Assembly (NCBI GenBank): GCA_007844125.1
Contig: CM017572.1
Location: 41,067,507 to 41,131,506, forward strand
Reading direction: 5' to 3'
Length of the DNA stretch: 64,000 bases
Source of the DNA: Sinonovacula constricta
Taxonomy: Eukaryota; Mollusca; Bivalvia; Cardiida; Solecurtidae
Shown here in pieces: positions 60,817 to 64,000 of the stretch. Position 1 is the first letter of the stretch; each line of letters begins with the position of its first letter. The notes beneath the pieces were generated by a model that did not search any database, was not told where the DNA came from, and saw only the letters and a program-made list of their open reading frames with translations. A program made the position numbers and the translations under genes.

Positions 60817-61094
60817 GGGATGGGATGGGATTTACCGGTATTTTTCCGATACTGTGCAGCGACATTTCTATCATTATAGCACAGGGGCACTTATGAGGTG
60901 CCCAGGGACTGAACCTGGCCGGTCCATTAATATGACACCGACGAATCAGGCGTAATGATGCCGCCTTAGCCCCGAGCGTTAGGGGGGAAGCCACTACTAC
61001 CAACTTTGAAGTCTTTGGTTTGACCCAGCCGGGGTCTGAACTCGCGACCTCCCGATCCGCAAGCCGACGCTCTAAAACTTGAGCTATTACATGG
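60817..61094 (-). mobile_element. SINE-1, near full length
   Basis: Minus-strand copy. The tail is (GGGAT)n on the plus strand at 60817-60832. The body has ATTTCTATCATTATAGCACA, GGGCACTTATGAGGTGCCCA and GCCCCGAGCGTTAGGGGGGA. The tRNA-like head contains a changed B box (AGTTCAGACCC on the minus strand) and GAGCGTCGGCTTGCGGATCG. The GGCCGC start is replaced by unrelated sequence. A possible short target-site duplication ACATGG flanks it (60813-60818 and 61090-61095), but it is too short to be sure. Confidence 0.9.
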
Positions 61095-61757
61095 CAAAAT
61101 ATATATTCAGGAGTTTTCCTTCTTCAACATAACATCAGTTTGGTCTTTACCTCATATCTAAAATAACACAATAAATATCCCCACTCTTGTCAGCATTTTA
61201 AATGTTAATCGTGGTTTTCACTATGACCAACCTTTTCATTTACATTTAATTACATTTAATTTTGAAAGGAAAAACCCGTGGGAAAAATTATATACAAACC
61301 AAGAAACGGAAGGAAATCCACTTTATGACAATATTAAAAGTTAACCTGTTAAAATACATCTTACACAGGTGCTAACGTATTCACTTCTGTAGATCATTAA
61401 AGCACGTTGAAAACCCCAACAAAATAAAGATAGTCAAAGCTTCTTTATTAAAATATAATTAAAATGTAAGTGTCTTTATGAAATACAGTTGCTTTATTAA
61501 CACATCAAAGCAACCAGAAATCTGTTTATTTTACATATGATACTTCTTCTAAACCAACGATGTAAAAAGTCATATTAAATGAAATACAATTAAAAACGTT
61601 TTATCTTCACATTAATTAGATGGAACAGTGTGGGGGCAGAAAGTGGTGGGTATATCGTTGCCTAGGAGACGCTGTTAATCTTACTATAGCCGTGAAAATA
61701 GTTGTGTTTACAATGGTAGCCACAAGTTTTCGTACACGGTGTGTGCATAAGTCGCAG
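61095..61757. other. non-coding stretch
   Basis: Nothing supported. The 64-codon frame at 61620-61814 runs into the minisatellite and is motif-free. Confidence 0.4.
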
Positions 61758-62108
61758 GTTAATTGGTCCTGTGAATACCACTGGTTAAGTAGTTGTGTCT
61801 ATGCCACTGGTTAAATAGATCTGTATATGCCGCTGTGTTAAGTGGTTCTGTATATGTCATTTGTTAGGTGGTTGAGTCTATGCCATTGGTTAAGTGGTTC
61901 TGTATATGCCGCTGGTTAAGTGGTTCTGTATATGCCGCTGTGTTAAGTAGTTCTGTATATATCATTTGTTAAGTGGTTGTGTCTATGCCACTGGTTTAGT
62001 GAACCTGTATATGCCGATGGTTAAGTTGTTCTGTATATGTCGTTTGTTAAGTGTTTGTGTCTATGCCCCTGGTTTAGTATTCTTGTATATGCCGCTGGTT
62101 AAGTGGTC
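61758..62108. repeat. 26-bp minisatellite, about 13 units
   Basis: The basic unit is CTGGTTAAGTGGTTCTGTAT then ATGCCG. Variants with GTGTCTATGCCA and ATATGTCATTTG alternate in a loose three- to four-unit pattern (for example near 61778, 61872 and 61978). The units are moderately diverged. Confidence 0.9.
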
Positions 62109-63804
62109 CGTTTCAGGATGCGTATAGAGATGCTAAGTCTAATTTCTGCCAATGCAGACCGTTTTGATATTCACTGGGGATTGCCTTGCGTTAGCATCTG
62201 TAAGTAGGTCAAAACTGATGCTAGGCAGCTATGCTGAAAGAAATAAAATATAAATAATTTAGTTTTTAATACAAGAAGCAATATACATAGCCTCAAAAAT
62301 AAAAGAATATCTCACCAACACAGACAGCAACGTCAATCTCTTCGAAGCAATTTAAAAGCAGCAGGTGTTCCTAAATTTTCAGTCACTTTCTTCGAATAAT
62401 TATTCTGGAAAAAATGTTTTAGAAATCTCAAGTCTTCAGACAAGTAAGTAATGCAAACGTCGTCATCGTATTTTGTATAACCGCAACGCAGGTGGGGAGT
62501 TTTTTTCACTGGTGACACATTTTGTCTCTCTCGACTGATAAGAGGACGCTTACATAAATGTAGATGTAAGGGAATGCATTTGTCAACACTATTTCTCCTG
62601 TTAAAGTCATCTAAGAACTTTAATGTTTAGAAGTCTCTTGCTCCTGTTAAAGTCATGTAACTACTTTAATGTTTATAAGTTTTCCTGTTGATTACTTAAA
62701 TGAATTTATGGATTCTACGTCTACATCGCAATTGCTTTGCGTATATTTTGTGCAGATCTCAACCAACAAAACAACGAAAACCTTAATTGGTCCCTGGAAT
62801 AATACAGCCACAAACATCGAGAAAAAGCCTACTTCTGATCAGTAAAATATATCTGGATAGTTCAATTACTCATAACATGTTAGATTGATTACGCCCATTA
62901 GAAAAAAAAAAGATTTTACATGACAGACTAATTGTATAAAAATGTTTTGAGCCGGGATATAATTTGAAAAAATAATTCGAGCGGTACCTGTACTTTCTGA
63001 TTTATAATCTTGACCTATTGCTGAACATTTAAATTGTTTTCCTTGTAATAATACATTAATATGAAATTTTAAATGATTATATGTATAAACCAAAGTCTGC
63101 TTAATGCAGGGCCGCTGTCATTCATTTCTTGCGTAACATTTTATTATTCTTAAGTTTGAAATTCTGAATCTTTTTTTTTCTTTTCCTGTGCATAGTTGTA
63201 TACGTTCAACCGATATCCCGTGTGACTAGCCCATTTAAAGCTGCTACAAAAAAAAAGAATATTTCACGGAGAAAATAAATATGAACAGTCAGATATAAAA
63301 AAGAAATTACCTGGTCTGTCAGTTGCCATTACATTCTATCACGACCTGCCAGTCAGAGTGATAGATGTTGTACCTCGGTGTTGATGCCTAATAAAATATC
63401 AAATCCGTTCAATTAGATAGTGTTCACACCGCGCAGCTTTTATCCTAAGACTCGACATCTGTCAAGTTGATAGTTGTTTCTACTTGGCAGACATGATAAA
63501 TTTTCAGTTCTGCAAACGGTTTTTCTTTCTGCCAACCATCTGAACTACCTATCTAAGATATAAAATAGCTTTATAAAACTTTTCTTAAAACGTTTCGTCA
63601 ATGGCTACATGCATTGAGATACATTTCACGTGATTTTAAACACTGATACAATATAAACATAATTGCTTTTATGTGAAATAATCCGTTTGATGCTTAGATT
63701 ATTTGTTATGGGGGTCCATTGCTCTTTTAAATTGTTGTCATTGTGTAATCATAAAGAAAAGGCACTGTGTTTACAATATTCTTATTGCTGTTCATAATTT
63801 TTAG
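62109..63804. other. non-coding stretch
   Basis: Apart from the 46-bp tandem duplication at 62595-62686, nothing is supported. Confidence 0.45.
62595..62686. repeat. 46-bp tandem duplication
   Basis: Two units start CTCCTGTTAAAGTCAT at 62595 and 62641, and both contain ACTTTAATGTTTA. They differ at a handful of positions. Confidence 0.9.
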
Positions 63805-64000
63805 ATAAGAATATATGACAACGTCATTTGAGCATTGCAACATATATCAAACTCTGAAAAGGCACAGGACAAACGTATTTTGCGTGAAATCCAAGTAAGA
63901 ACAATGTTTTTTTATGATTATAAAAGAGCAAACACGACAGTTACCGCCTTGGAACGGTCGGTCGGCAAGATGGGCCGACTGGGGTGCTTAAACCGGTTTT
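63805..64000 (-). repeat. family A copy, subfamily 2, cut by window end
   Basis: Starts at the 3' end (AAGAATATATGACAACGTCA), with GAGCATTGCAACATATATCA, AAAGGCACAGGACAAACGTA and the core GCCTTGGAACGGTCGGTCGG. It runs off the window at AAACCGGTTTT, so its 5' extent is unknown. Confidence 0.88.

Overview
The window looks like non-coding, repeat-rich DNA from an animal nuclear genome. It is AT-rich by eye, has no long open reading frames, no operon-like gene packing and no rRNA or convincing tRNA gene. It carries tRNA-derived SINEs, decayed non-LTR retrotransposons, many minisatellites and long (AT)n and (TTA)n runs. A marine or freshwater invertebrate, most likely a bivalve mollusc, fits the SINE and tandem-repeat style. 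That placement is inference, not something the sequence proves. I could not find one complete protein-coding gene. The window is either intergenic or the inside of very long introns.

Layout. 1-8500: non-coding DNA with a possible cysteine-rich exon (1063-1174), a 16-bp minisatellite with regular spacer blocks (2826-3493), two tRNA-derived SINEs (4889-5164 and 5830-6105) and copies of an unclassified dispersed repeat that I call family A. 8500-14600: two diverged copies of one segment, the first carrying another SINE. 16517-19400: a 5'-truncated SINE with clear target-site duplications, a few uncharacterised ORFs and a 103-bp tandem repeat. 20285-22045: a 5'-truncated, frameshifted LINE on the minus strand, with endonuclease and reverse-transcriptase blocks still readable. 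27622-29789: a large 31/32-bp satellite. 30151-30572: a (TTA)n tract. 31786-33495: a 26-bp array between duplicated flanks. 35262-35896: a palindrome with (AT)n tracts, one arm of which was split by a family A insertion.

38798-50276: more SINEs, a reverse-transcriptase fragment (43154-43339), family A copies including a long one (44846-45530), and smaller dispersed repeats. 50277-64000: mostly non-coding, with one 159-codon ORF of unknown nature, two family A copies placed head to tail, a candidate small DNA transposon (56310-56733), several minisatellites, a minus-strand SINE, and a family A copy cut by the window end.

The recognisable parts do not form a pathway. They record repeated retroposition, tandem amplification and local duplication. 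The most informative observations are family A (13 pieces, two subfamilies), the insertion-split palindrome at 35.3-35.9 kb, the LINE relic bounded by inverted repeats, and the higher-order structure of the satellites.
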